From: JAMXLO01 sp036494925
GTDB lineage: Bacteria > Pseudomonadota > Alphaproteobacteria > Acetobacterales > Acetobacteraceae
Length of the DNA: 24,172 nt
Direction: 5' to 3'
Assembly (NCBI GenBank): GCA_036494925.1
Contig: DASXNR010000270.1
Span: 1 to 24,172, forward strand
Made by a program: the position numbers and the translations under genes. Below the pieces are notes generated by a model. It was given only the letters and a program-made list of their open reading frames with translations. It had not been told where the DNA came from and searched no databases. Of this stretch, positions 1 to 7,113 are shown piece by piece; within the stretch, counting starts at the first letter, position 1; every line of letters starts with the position of its first letter.

Positions 1-399
1 CCGCGCCAGGACCGACGAGACATCGTGGTCCTGCATCTCCACCACCCGGCCACACTTGCGGCAGATCAGGAATTGCGCGGCATGCGTGTGGCTCTCGCCG
101 TCTGGATCAACCGTGCATCCCGCAACGCAGCCGACGAAGGCTGAAAGTCGCTCCACGCGATGGATCAGCCCCTGCTCCAGCAGGAAGTCCAGAGTCCGGT
201 ACACGGTCGGTGGCGCGGCGCCGCGGCGCGTCGCGCGCAGACGGTCCAGCAGTTCGTAGGCTCCCGTGGGTGATGCCGAATCAAGGATCATGCCGAGTAC
301 GTGGCGCCGCAGTTCGGTCAGGTTGGCACCCCGGTGTTCGCAAATGGCCTCCGCCCGATGCAGCAAGGATTCTGTCCGTCGTGAGAATTCAGCCGCCAT
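1..399 (-). CDS. zur: Zur, zinc-responsive Fur-family repressor (C-terminus missing)
   Basis: Reading the minus strand from the ATG at 399 gives 133 residues that run off the left edge, so the C-terminus is missing. The N-terminal half is a winged helix with a helix-turn-helix (PTVYRTLDFL preceded by GAYELLDRL). This is followed by a metal-binding segment with FVGC, SHTH and the CRKCG motif typical of Zur rather than iron-sensing Fur. Members of this family bind DNA when zinc-loaded and repress high-affinity zinc uptake genes. The gene is divergent from znuA, with a palindromic operator in the shared promoter region, which supports Zur over Fur, Mur or PerR. The second CxxC expected at the C-terminus lies outside the window. 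The start is the only in-frame ATG near the promoter. Family call is secure; metal specificity is inferred from motif and neighbours. Confidence 0.93.
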   Translation of the reverse strand, partial: MAAEFSRRTESLLHRAEAICEHRGANLTELRRHVLGMILDSASPTGAYELLDRLRATRRGAAPPTVYRTLDFLLEQGLIHRVERLSAFVGCVAGCTVDPDGESHTHAAQFLICRKCGRVVEMQDHDVSSVLAR

Positions 400-455
400 T
401 CGATCGACCCCTGTCGACGACTCACGTTAGCATGCCAGCCGGCGATTGCGCCGCC

Positions 456-474
456 TATGTTATAGTATTACATA
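456..474. promoter_or_regulatory. Zur box in the zur-znuA divergent promoter
   Basis: The 19-mer TATGTTATAGTATTACATA is a 9-1-9 inverted repeat with one mismatched pair. It is AT-rich in an otherwise GC-rich region and matches the known proteobacterial Zur operator style (ATGTTATA-type half sites). It lies 34 bases upstream of the znuA start and 57 bases from the zur start. A plausible sigma-70 promoter for znuA is TTGCGC (446-451), a 17-base spacer and TACATA (469-474), so the right half-site would cover the -10. Zinc-loaded Zur should therefore block znuA transcription and perhaps its own. Confidence 0.85.
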
Positions 475-507
475 TCCGGCAGCGTTACCCAGAGAAGGCC
501 AGCCACG

Positions 508-1383
508 ATGGCACTCCGCCTGCTGACAGTCATTTTTGCCCTGCTGGCAGGTCCCGCCGCGGCACAGAGCCCGACTGGCGCTATCAGCATCGTCGCCGCG
601 GAGAACTTCTACGGCGACGTCGCACAACAGATCGCGGGAGCCAATGCCACGGTCAGCAGCATCCTCAGCAACCCCGACCAGGACCCGCATCTGTTCGAGG
701 CGAGCCCATCGGTTGCCCGGCTCCTGTCGGGTGCCGCCATTGTGATCTACAATGGCGCCGATTACGATCCGTGGATGACGAAGCTGCTGTCGGCAACACG
801 GTCGCCAAGTCGCAAGGTCATCGTCGTGGCCAATCTTGTGCACAGGAAGGCGGGCGACAATCCGCATCTGTGGTACGATCCGCCGACGATGCCGGCTTAT
901 GGCAAGGCGCTGGTTGCGGTACTGTCGGAACTTGACCCGGCACACAGCAGCGATTACGACCAGAAGCTTCACGCTTTCCTCGCCTCGCTGCAACCGTTGG
1001 ACGCGAAGATCGCCGAACTGCGGCAAAAATTCGCTGGCATCCAGGTCACCGCCACCGAGCCGGTGTTCGGCTACGTGGCGGCCGCGCTCGGCTTCAAAAT
1101 GCGCAACGAGCGCTTCCAGCTCGCCGTCATGAACAACGCCGAACCGCGCGCATCCGACGTGGCCGCATTCGAGAACGATTTGCGCAAACACGCCGTCCGG
1201 CTGTTGTTCTACAACAGCCAGGCAACCGACGCCGCGGCGCAGCGCCTGGTGCGGATTGCCGAGCAATCTAAGGTCCCGGTGGTCGGCGTGACCGAGACCG
1301 AGCCGCCGGGAAAGACCTATCAGGATTGGATGATGGGCCAGCTCGACGCCATCGCTCAGGCACTGTCGTCCGCGCCACCGTGA
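508..1383 (+). CDS. znuA: ZnuA-like zinc (or manganese) ABC transporter substrate-binding protein
   Basis: A 291-residue periplasmic metal-binding protein of the cluster A-I family. It has a signal peptide (about residues 1-19, cleavage near AAAQ) followed by two lobes. The conserved ligands His61 (DPHLFE) and His120 (NPHLWYDP) are present. The usual third ligand, His in zinc-binding ZnuA, is Glu184 here (TEPVFGY), and an acidic TETEPPGKT segment (263-265) sits where the fourth Asp is expected. The His-rich loop of many ZnuA proteins is absent. AGAGAAGG at 491-498 is a good ribosome site nine bases before the ATG. The Zur box and znuC/znuB partners argue for zinc, although a His-His-Glu ligand set is also seen in Mn-binding relatives. 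It delivers periplasmic metal to the ZnuB permease. Confidence 0.93.
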   Translation: MALRLLTVIFALLAGPAAAQSPTGAISIVAAENFYGDVAQQIAGANATVSSILSNPDQDPHLFEASPSVARLLSGAAIVIYNGADYDPWMTKLLSATRSPSRKVIVVANLVHRKAGDNPHLWYDPPTMPAYGKALVAVLSELDPAHSSDYDQKLHAFLASLQPLDAKIAELRQKFAGIQVTATEPVFGYVAAALGFKMRNERFQLAVMNNAEPRASDVAAFENDLRKHAVRLLFYNSQATDAAAQRLVRIAEQSKVPVVGVTETEPPGKTYQDWMMGQLDAIAQALSSAPP

Positions 1384-2195
1384 GCGCCATCGAAGTTGCC
1401 GGTGCGACGCTGGCATTCGGCGCCAGGACGGTGCTCGCCGACATCGATCTCACGATCCGCGCCAATGAGTTCATCGGTGTGCTGGGACCCAACGGATCGG
1501 GCAAGACCACGCTGATGCGTGCCATACTGGGATTGTTGCCGCCGCGCAGCGGTGCGATCCGCGTGCTGGGGAAGCCGGTGGTGCGCGGCAATTCCGCCAT
1601 CGGCTACATGCCGCAGATGCGTGGCGCACTGGACCAAACCCGTCTTTCCGGTTGGGACTTTGTTGCCAGCGGCGTCAACGGTCACCGCTGGGGCCTGCCA
1701 CTGCTCGGGCGATCCGCGCGGCAGGAGGTGACGTGGGCGCTGGAGAGAGTGCAGGCAACCGACCTGGCGCGGCGCCCACTTTCGGAGACCTCCGGTGGCG
1801 AGCGTCAGCGCCTGCTGCTGGCACAGGCGTTGCTGGGCCGCCCGCGTCTGCTGCTGCTGGACGAACCGCTGATCAGTCTCGATCCGCATCATCAGCGTTC
1901 AGTGGTCGAACTGACGCGAGCGCTTCAGCAGGACCTCGGCATCACCGTGCTGTTCAGTGCCCACGAACTCAATCCCTTGCTGGGCGCATTGGATCGCGTG
2001 CTCTACCTCGGCCACGGCCATGCAGCACTCGGCACGGTCGAGGACGTCGTCACCGGCCCGGTGCTGTCGCGGCTCTACGGCTCCGAAATCGACGTGGTAC
2101 GGCTGAACGGCCGGATCTTCGTCATGTCGGGCGGCCACGACGTGGAGCACGACGCCCACCAGCACGATCATGGCGAGCACCATGTTCACGTATGA
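1380..2195 (+). CDS. znuC: ZnuC zinc ABC transporter ATPase with His-rich tail
   Basis: The cytoplasmic ATPase of the zinc importer, 271 residues from a GTG start at 1380 that overlaps the znuA stop (GTGA). An upstream ATG at 1326 lies inside znuA and is rejected. Visible motifs are Walker A GPNGSGKT (36-43), the Q-loop Gln79, the ABC signature SGGERQ (138-143), Walker B LLLLDEP (157-163), the D-loop SLD and the H-loop His195. The last ~19 residues hold eight histidines interspersed with acidic residues, a likely zinc-binding tail; such tails are known in some ZnuC proteins. The tail codons overlap the start of znuB, so the two genes are translationally coupled. Strong call. Confidence 0.95.
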   Translation: MSAIEVAGATLAFGARTVLADIDLTIRANEFIGVLGPNGSGKTTLMRAILGLLPPRSGAIRVLGKPVVRGNSAIGYMPQMRGALDQTRLSGWDFVASGVNGHRWGLPLLGRSARQEVTWALERVQATDLARRPLSETSGGERQRLLLAQALLGRPRLLLLDEPLISLDPHHQRSVVELTRALQQDLGITVLFSAHELNPLLGALDRVLYLGHGHAALGTVEDVVTGPVLSRLYGSEIDVVRLNGRIFVMSGGHDVEHDAHQHDHGEHHVHV

Positions 2196-2994
2196 CTTCA
2201 TGCAGAATGCGTTCGCCGCCGCCTTTGCCGTGGCGGTGGTCTGCGGCCTGGTCGGCTTCTTCCTGGTGCTGCGTGCCCAGACATTCGCCGGCCATGCGCT
2301 GTCGCATGTCGGCTTCGCCGGCGCCACGGGCGCGGTGCTGATCGGACTGTCGCCGCTCTGGGGACTGATCGTGATGACGCTCGCCGCCGGAATCGGCATG
2401 GGACTGCTGGGCGAAAGACTTCATCAGCGCGACGTGGCGATCGGCATCGTGCTGTCGATGTCACTCGGACTCGGCCTGCTGTTCCTGAATTTCTTCACCG
2501 CCTATGCCACGCAGGCGACCACCCTGCTGTTCGGCAACATCCTGGGGATCGATGCCGCAACTGTCTGGACCCTGCTGCTGCTTGGCATCGCCGCCATCGC
2601 CGCACTCGCCGTCATTGCGCGGCCGCTGCTGTTCGCGAGCCTGCAGCCCGAGCTTGCCGAGGCGAAGGGGGTGTCGCTGCGGCTGCTGTCGGTGCTGTTC
2701 CTGACCATCGTCGCTCTAGGCGTGGCGGAGTGCGTGCAGATCGTCGGAGTTCTGCTCGTCTTTGCCCTGATGGTCGGTCCGGCGGCAGCGGCACAGCGCT
2801 TCACCACGCAGTTCTGGAGCGGCATCGCGCTGTCCGTCGCGCTGGCCTTGAGCGAAGCGTGGCTCGGACTTGTCCTTGCATTCTATACCGACTGGCCGAC
2901 CAGTTTCTGGATCACCGCATTGAGCACCGGCGTCTATCTGGTTGCGGTGCTGGGTAGAGGCTTGCCAGCCGGCGCACGCGAAGCTACTGGTTAG
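2182..2994 (+). CDS. znuB: ZnuB zinc ABC transporter permease
   Basis: A very hydrophobic permease of the ABC-3 family (about 270 residues, 7-8 membrane helices) that forms the channel of the zinc importer with ZnuA and ZnuC. Family-typical stretches are YDFMQNAF at the N-terminus, LRAQTFAGHALSHVGFAG in the first loop region, GDVAIGIV-like RDVAIGIVLSMSLGLG, and the late VQIVGVLLVFALMVGPAAAA. Two in-frame ATGs exist, 2170 and 2182. I chose 2182 because MFTYDFMQNAF resembles the usual start and GGCGAG lies just before it; 2170 would add four residues. Both overlap the 3' end of znuC. Confidence 0.94.
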   Translation: MFTYDFMQNAFAAAFAVAVVCGLVGFFLVLRAQTFAGHALSHVGFAGATGAVLIGLSPLWGLIVMTLAAGIGMGLLGERLHQRDVAIGIVLSMSLGLGLLFLNFFTAYATQATTLLFGNILGIDAATVWTLLLLGIAAIAALAVIARPLLFASLQPELAEAKGVSLRLLSVLFLTIVALGVAECVQIVGVLLVFALMVGPAAAAQRFTTQFWSGIALSVALALSEAWLGLVLAFYTDWPTSFWITALSTGVYLVAVLGRGLPAGAREATG

Positions 2995-3020
2995 CGAATC
3001 TCAGGTTGAATGCCCGGGTG

Positions 3021-3386
3021 ATGAAGTCCGCGGTTCGGTTCGTCGTCACATGGCTTGCGGCGTGGTGCCAGGTCATCACGGTCGCCTTGGTGCCGCTTGG
3101 ACCGCTGGCAACCAGCCTCGATCCGCTAGCCAACGCGCCCATCTGCCATGTCGACACCGATCGTGGTCAGCCGGCAGACGCACCGCCGATACATGGCGGA
3201 CATGATTGCACCCTGTGCGTACTCTGCGTATCGCACGCATTGCAATCAGCCCTGCTGTCGCCGACGCCAGGACTGCCCGATCCGCATTCTGTCGTCACCG
3301 TGCGCCGTGACGCTGCCCAACCGCGCGCACCGCCGGTCCGTTCGGTCGCTGCCGCCCAACCGCGTGGACCACCTTCCCTGATCTGA
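3021..3386 (+). CDS. DUF2946-like small exported Cys/His protein
   Basis: A protein of about 121 residues (126 if the TTG at 3006 is used) beginning within 30 bases of the znuB stop. A hydrophobic N-terminal segment suggests a signal or anchor. It is followed by an ICH motif (Cys42-His43) and a compact His/Cys cluster, HGGHDCTLCVLC, placing His58, His61, Cys63, Cys66 and Cys69 together. This pattern is typical of DUF2946 proteins, which are often found near copper genes. The C-terminal third is Pro/Ala/Arg-rich and probably disordered. The likely role is periplasmic metal binding, inferred from residues and neighbours only; no biochemical function is established. The start codon is uncertain (TTG 3006, GTG 3018 or ATG 3021), with no clear ribosome site for any. 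Confidence 0.72.
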   Translation: MKSAVRFVVTWLAAWCQVITVALVPLGPLATSLDPLANAPICHVDTDRGQPADAPPIHGGHDCTLCVLCVSHALQSALLSPTPGLPDPHSVVTVRRDAAQPRAPPVRSVAAAQPRGPPSLI

Positions 3387-3399
3387 GTCCGGCCGCTCA

Positions 3400-3424
3400 A
3401 CACCGGTGCCTATGGCGCCGGTGT
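3400..3424 (+). terminator. Intercistronic GC-rich hairpin (attenuator or processing site?)
   Basis: ACACCGGTGCC (3400-3410) and GGCGCCGGTGT (3414-3424) pair with one mismatch across a 3-base TAT loop, an 11-bp stem just after the DUF2946-like stop. No T tract follows, so it is not a canonical intrinsic terminator. It could attenuate read-through, stabilise upstream mRNA or mark a processing point between the zinc and copper parts of the cluster. Confidence 0.4.
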
Positions 3425-3456
3425 CGCCATCTCATAGTCAGGAGAGCCTCCCAGTC

Positions 3457-4422
3457 ATGCACCGCCCAACCCTGCTCGCCACGCTTGCCGGCGTGAGCCT
3501 GCTGTCCAGCGAAGCCGCATTCGCGCACGGCTTCGCCGGCCCGCATTTGTTCGTCAGCACGCTCATCATCGACGATCCCAATGTGGCCGACGAAGCCTCG
3601 CTGCCGACCTTCTCGGTTCTGCCGCAGCCGTCGGACGGCGGCCCGGTATCGGACCTCTACGCGGCGGAATTCGAATTCGACAAACGCATCACCGAGAATT
3701 TCGGCTTCTCCATCAACGGCGGGTACCAGTGGCTCACCCAGCCAGGCATGAAGACCGCTAACGGCTGGGAAAACTTCTCTGGAACGCTCAAATACAAGCC
3801 CTATGTCAATGCCGAGCATGAGTTCATGATGTCGGTCGGCGTGACACGCAACTTCGCGCGGACCGGAGCGAACGGCACGAACGGTGCGACGCTGGACAAC
3901 GACGACAGCAGCTCCACCGCGCCGACATTCTATTTTGGCAAGGGATTCGGCGATCTGCCGATCGGCTGGGCCCGCGCCTTCGCCATCACCGGCGAGCTGA
4001 GTTACCAGATCGCCGACAAGAAGCTGAAGGTGACCGGCTTCGATCCCGACAGCGGCAATCTGCTGTTCAACAATGGCACCTGGAACCAATGGTCCGGCGG
4101 ACTGTCGCTGCAATACAGCATCCGCTACCTGCAATCGCAGGTGAAGGATCTGGGGCTTCCGGAGTTCGTCAACCGGCTCACACCGCTGGTCGAAGTCGCC
4201 TGGTCCTCCCCGGCCAGCAAGCCGAACCAGGGCAGCACGCAATATCTGATCGCGCCGGGTATCAACTACACCGCGGAGAGTTTTGCGGTCACGGTCGAAG
4301 CGCTGATCCCCGGCAACCGCCAGACCGGCTCGCACCTGGGCGTGATAGCGCAGTTCCATCTCTACTTCGACGATCTGTTCCCCAACAGCCTGGGCAAACC
4401 GATCGTGAACTGGTGGCAATGA
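3457..4422 (+). CDS. Predicted outer-membrane beta-barrel protein, metal cluster
   Basis: A 321-residue exported protein. The ATG at 3457 is preceded by AGGAGAG at 3440-3446 and begins a clear signal peptide (residues 1-23, ending AAFA), leaving a mature N-terminal His (HGFAGPH). The rest shows alternating hydrophobic/polar strands with aromatic girdles and Gly/Asn/Asp-rich turns, such as FGFSINGGYQWL and FAVTVEALIPG. It ends in LYFDDLFPNSLGKPIVNWWQ, which fits a barrel of about 10-14 strands. I do not recognise a named family. Its stop overlaps the copC start (ATGA), so it belongs to the copper operon. Placement between zinc import and copper chaperones suggests an outer-membrane porin or receptor for metal or metal complexes, but this is inference. 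Confidence 0.75.
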   Translation: MHRPTLLATLAGVSLLSSEAAFAHGFAGPHLFVSTLIIDDPNVADEASLPTFSVLPQPSDGGPVSDLYAAEFEFDKRITENFGFSINGGYQWLTQPGMKTANGWENFSGTLKYKPYVNAEHEFMMSVGVTRNFARTGANGTNGATLDNDDSSSTAPTFYFGKGFGDLPIGWARAFAITGELSYQIADKKLKVTGFDPDSGNLLFNNGTWNQWSGGLSLQYSIRYLQSQVKDLGLPEFVNRLTPLVEVAWSSPASKPNQGSTQYLIAPGINYTAESFAVTVEALIPGNRQTGSHLGVIAQFHLYFDDLFPNSLGKPIVNWWQ

Positions 4423-4778
4423 TGCGCTGGCCCGGTCTGATCGCGGCGGCAGCGTTTGCGCTGGCTTCGCACGCGTTCGCCCATGCGTTCCTGGAGCGTG
4501 CCAGTCCGCCGGTCGGCAGCGAGGTCAACAGCTCACCACCCGAGCTGAGCATAACCTTCACCGAAGGGGTGGAGCTGTTGTTCAGCACAATCGAGGTACG
4601 CGACCCGGGCGGTGCGGGGATAGCGGCGGGCAAACCGCACGTCACACCCGGCAATGACCGGCGATTGATCATCGACCTGCCAAAGTTGCCGCCAGGTATC
4701 TACACGGTGATCTGGCATGCCACCTCGGTGGATACGCACAAGACCGAGGGTAGTTACCATTTCACCGTCACACACTGA
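4419..4778 (+). CDS. copC: CopC periplasmic copper-binding protein
   Basis: A 119-residue CopC-family cupredoxin-like protein. The first of two adjacent ATGs (4419, 4422) overlaps the upstream stop. The signal peptide is cleaved after ASHAFA, giving a mature N-terminal His22 (HAFLERASPPVGSE). His22 with Asp105 and His107 (SVDTHKTEGSYHF) matches the known Cu(II) site of CopC, where the N-terminal amine and imidazole chelate copper together with a D-x-H pair. The mature protein has no methionine, so the Met-rich Cu(I) site of Pseudomonas CopC is absent; this makes it a Cu(II)-only type. With a CopD partner downstream it probably hands copper to the inner membrane. Strong family call. Confidence 0.93.
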   Translation: MMRWPGLIAAAAFALASHAFAHAFLERASPPVGSEVNSSPPELSITFTEGVELLFSTIEVRDPGGAGIAAGKPHVTPGNDRRLIIDLPKLPPGIYTVIWHATSVDTHKTEGSYHFTVTH

Positions 4779-4804
4779 TCCGCTTGATTCCCGGAGAGAG
4801 AACG

Positions 4805-5257
4805 ATGCGCCCTTTGTTGGTTGCTGTCCTGCTGGCCATGCCACTTGCCGCCTTCGCCGACGAAGCGGGAATCCACGTCGACCATGTCTGGTCGCGCGCC
4901 GCGATGGCCGGGCATGAGGGAGCTGTCTATCTGACCATCACCGACACCGGCACGCCGGACACGCTGACCGGCGTAACCACGCCGGTCGCGGCAACAGCAG
5001 ACCTGCACGAGACCATCAACGATCACGGCGTGATGAAGATGCGGCCAGTCGCATCTCTGACGATTGAGCCGGGCAAGCCAGTGACGCTCGCGCCTGGCGG
5101 CTATCACATCATGCTGATGAGTCTGAAGCAAGCACTGAAGCAGGGTGAGAGCTTCCCGGTCACGCTCAACTTTGCCAAGGCGGGCCAAGTGACGGCGACG
5201 GCGATGGTGGAGAAGGCCGGCGCCGCCATGCAGATGCCCGGCGGCAAGCAGCCCTGA
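4805..5257 (+). CDS. PCuAC-type periplasmic copper chaperone
   Basis: A 150-residue exported protein of the PCuAC (DUF461) family. It starts at the ATG at 4805, with GGAGAGAG at 4793-4800. The signal peptide ends near AAFA (residue 18). The diagnostic copper motif is intact: His68, Met79 ten residues later, then His101 and Met103 after 21 more, i.e. H-x10-M-x21-H-x-M. Family members bind Cu(I) in the periplasm and pass it to the CuA or CuB centre of cytochrome oxidases, often with Sco proteins. A short Met/Pro/Gly C-terminal tail (MQMPGG) may add a second weak site. It lies 26 bases after copC and 5 bases before the first ferritin-like gene, so it is co-transcribed. Confidence 0.92.
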   Translation: MRPLLVAVLLAMPLAAFADEAGIHVDHVWSRAAMAGHEGAVYLTITDTGTPDTLTGVTTPVAATADLHETINDHGVMKMRPVASLTIEPGKPVTLAPGGYHIMLMSLKQALKQGESFPVTLNFAKAGQVTATAMVEKAGAAMQMPGGKQP

Positions 5258-5262
5258 CCGCG

Positions 5263-6195
5263 ATGAGCGGGCAAGCAGCACGCATCGAGGCGGCGGATCA
5301 CGCAGCGCGACATTGGCGCTTCCCGGAACCGGGGCCGTTGCGTGTGGGCACGGATCGTCACCGGCAGGCCGCCTGCCACATGTTCCATGAAACGTTCAAT
5401 CCGTACAAGCCCTCGGTGATCGACTGGCCGCGGCTCGATACGGCTGCCTTGCAACGGTTGACCAGTCTGCCGATCTGGGACATCGCGGTACAGACCGAAG
5501 GCAAGGCGCGGCTGCGGATGCAGCGCTATGCCGAGAGCCTGCCGGACAAGGCATGGCAGGACGCGCTTGCGCTGAATGCGTGGGAGGAAGGGCGCCACAA
5601 GGAGGTCCTGTCCAACCTGGTGCAGGCGTACGGGATCGCGCTGGCACCCGAACCCGCCTATCTCGAGCCGCGCGATACCGAATGGGCCTATCTGGTCACC
5701 GGCTTCAGCGAATGCATCGACAGCTTCTTTGCGTTCGGGCTGTTCGAATTGGCCAGGCGCTCCGGCTATTTCCCCGCTGAACTGGTCGATACGTTCGAGC
5801 CAGTGATCCAGGAAGAGGCACGCCACATTCTGCTGTTCGCGAACTGGCTCGCATGGCATCGGCGGCGCCTGCCGGTTTGGCGACGGGCCTGGTTCGAACT
5901 GCGGGTCGCGGCGGTCTGGGTGTTTCTCGCCTGGGAGCGGATTGGCATCGCGCGTGGCCTGGGTGATGGCGACAGCAAAGCCTCGGACAACAACTTCACA
6001 CTGACCGGCAGCAAGGCTGTCAGTGAGGTGGACGTCAGCCCCGCGGCACTGATGGCGGTTTGCCTGACGGAGAACGATCGACGATTCGGGGGCTATGACC
6101 CTCGCCTGTTACGTCCCACCAGCACGCCGGCGATCGCGCGGCTGGTCTGCTGGTTTGCGCGCCGCCGACACCGAGGCGCCGGAGTTGGTCGATGA
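5263..6195 (+). CDS. Ferritin-like di-iron protein, first paralogue
   Basis: A 310-residue soluble helical protein with a complete ferritin-like di-iron ligand set: Glu79 (helix 1), Glu109-x-x-His112 (EEGRH, helix 2), Glu150 (FSECIDSF, helix 3) and Glu185-x-x-His188 (EEARHIL, helix 4). Such sites activate oxygen or oxidise metals in ferritins, R2-like oxidases and AurF-type oxygenases; which of these applies cannot be read here. About 35 N-terminal residues precede the region shared with the next gene, so a start at Met40 is possible, but the ATG at 5263, five bases after the chaperone stop, fits operon spacing. There is no signal peptide, so it is probably cytoplasmic. The C-terminus is Arg-rich. 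It overlaps the paralogue by ATGA. Confidence 0.82.
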   Translation: MSGQAARIEAADHAARHWRFPEPGPLRVGTDRHRQAACHMFHETFNPYKPSVIDWPRLDTAALQRLTSLPIWDIAVQTEGKARLRMQRYAESLPDKAWQDALALNAWEEGRHKEVLSNLVQAYGIALAPEPAYLEPRDTEWAYLVTGFSECIDSFFAFGLFELARRSGYFPAELVDTFEPVIQEEARHILLFANWLAWHRRRLPVWRRAWFELRVAAVWVFLAWERIGIARGLGDGDSKASDNNFTLTGSKAVSEVDVSPAALMAVCLTENDRRFGGYDPRLLRPTSTPAIARLVCWFARRRHRGAGVGR

Positions 6196-7052
6196 CGATC
6201 AAGGTTGGTTCAGAGGCCCACAAGGAGCTGTTCTGCCGGCAGTTCCTTGAATCGCATGAGCTCTACGACCCGACGGCACTCCCGTGGCCTGACCTGGACG
6301 ATGTGCAGCTTGGTCGGCTGCGTTCAGTGCCATTCTGGCAGGAGGTATATCACACCGAGCGTCGGGCGGGCGCCATTGTCGCGGCATTCACACCGATGGT
6401 TCACGACCCGCTGGTGCGTGAGGCCGTCGCGTTGCAAGGCGTGGAAGAAGCCCGGCATGCCGAATTGCTTCGTGTCATGATCGATCGCTACGGACTGGAC
6501 GCGACCGAGCAGCCGCTCGAGACGTTCCCACCCAACCTGGAGACCGCGTTCATCGATTTCGGATTCGGTGAATGCATGGACAGCTTTCTCGGTTTCGGCG
6601 CCTTCAAAACGGCGCGCCAGTCGGAATTTCTGCCCGAGGCCATGTTCGAGATCTTCGATGTGCTCATGCACGAGGAGACGCGCCACATCGTCTTCTTCAT
6701 CAATTACATGGCATGGCGGGAAGTCCAGCGCGGGCGTGGCGCTGCACCGCTGCGGGCACTGACATCTGCCTGGTTCTATGGCCGTGCGCTCACCCGTCTG
6801 CTCGGCATGGTTCGCCGCGGCAAGGACGCCAACGATGGCAGGGACTTTGCAATCACGGAAGCTAATATGTTCCTTGAGGGCTTCAGTTTTCGTCGGTTTG
6901 TCGAGGATTGCTACCATGAGAACGGGCGTCGCATGAGCGCGTTCGATCCGAACCTGTTGCAGCCGCGGCTGTTGCCGGCGATCGCCAACATGGCGGTGGC
7001 GGGGTTACGTACGTGGGATCGGCGACGGCCGCATGTGCGGAGATCAACGTGA
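6192..7052 (+). CDS. Ferritin-like di-iron protein, second paralogue
   Basis: A 286-residue paralogue of the preceding protein, starting at an ATG that overlaps its stop. The ligands are Glu56 (YHTER), Glu86-x-x-His89 (EEARHAE), Glu127 (FGECMDSF) and Glu162-x-x-His165 (EETRHIV). The spacing between ligands (30, 41 and 35 residues) is identical to the first copy, so the pair arose by duplication and both kept an intact metal site. This suggests a heterodimer or two related oxidations. No signal peptide is seen. The ends of the two proteins also align (YDPRLLRP and FDPNLLQP, followed by PAIA). The substrate is unknown. The copper setting suggests a link to metal oxidation, oxygen handling or synthesis of a metal ligand, all inference. 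Confidence 0.82.
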   Translation: MTIKVGSEAHKELFCRQFLESHELYDPTALPWPDLDDVQLGRLRSVPFWQEVYHTERRAGAIVAAFTPMVHDPLVREAVALQGVEEARHAELLRVMIDRYGLDATEQPLETFPPNLETAFIDFGFGECMDSFLGFGAFKTARQSEFLPEAMFEIFDVLMHEETRHIVFFINYMAWREVQRGRGAAPLRALTSAWFYGRALTRLLGMVRRGKDANDGRDFAITEANMFLEGFSFRRFVEDCYHENGRRMSAFDPNLLQPRLLPAIANMAVAGLRTWDRRRPHVRRST

Positions 7053-7113
7053 TCTCCACCGCGGATCATGGCCTCATCTGGCACGGTTCGCTCGCCGGTT
7101 CTCGGGATAGTGC

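Noticed and set aside
3400..3424. Canonical Rho-independent terminator
   Set aside because: The stem is strong but no T tract follows, so it is reported only as a possible attenuator or processing hairpin.
3397..4419. A 340-codon open frame antisense to the outer-membrane barrel gene
   Set aside because: It mirrors the sense gene in a GC-rich genome, has no ribosome site or recognisable domains, and has Arg-rich, low-complexity composition.
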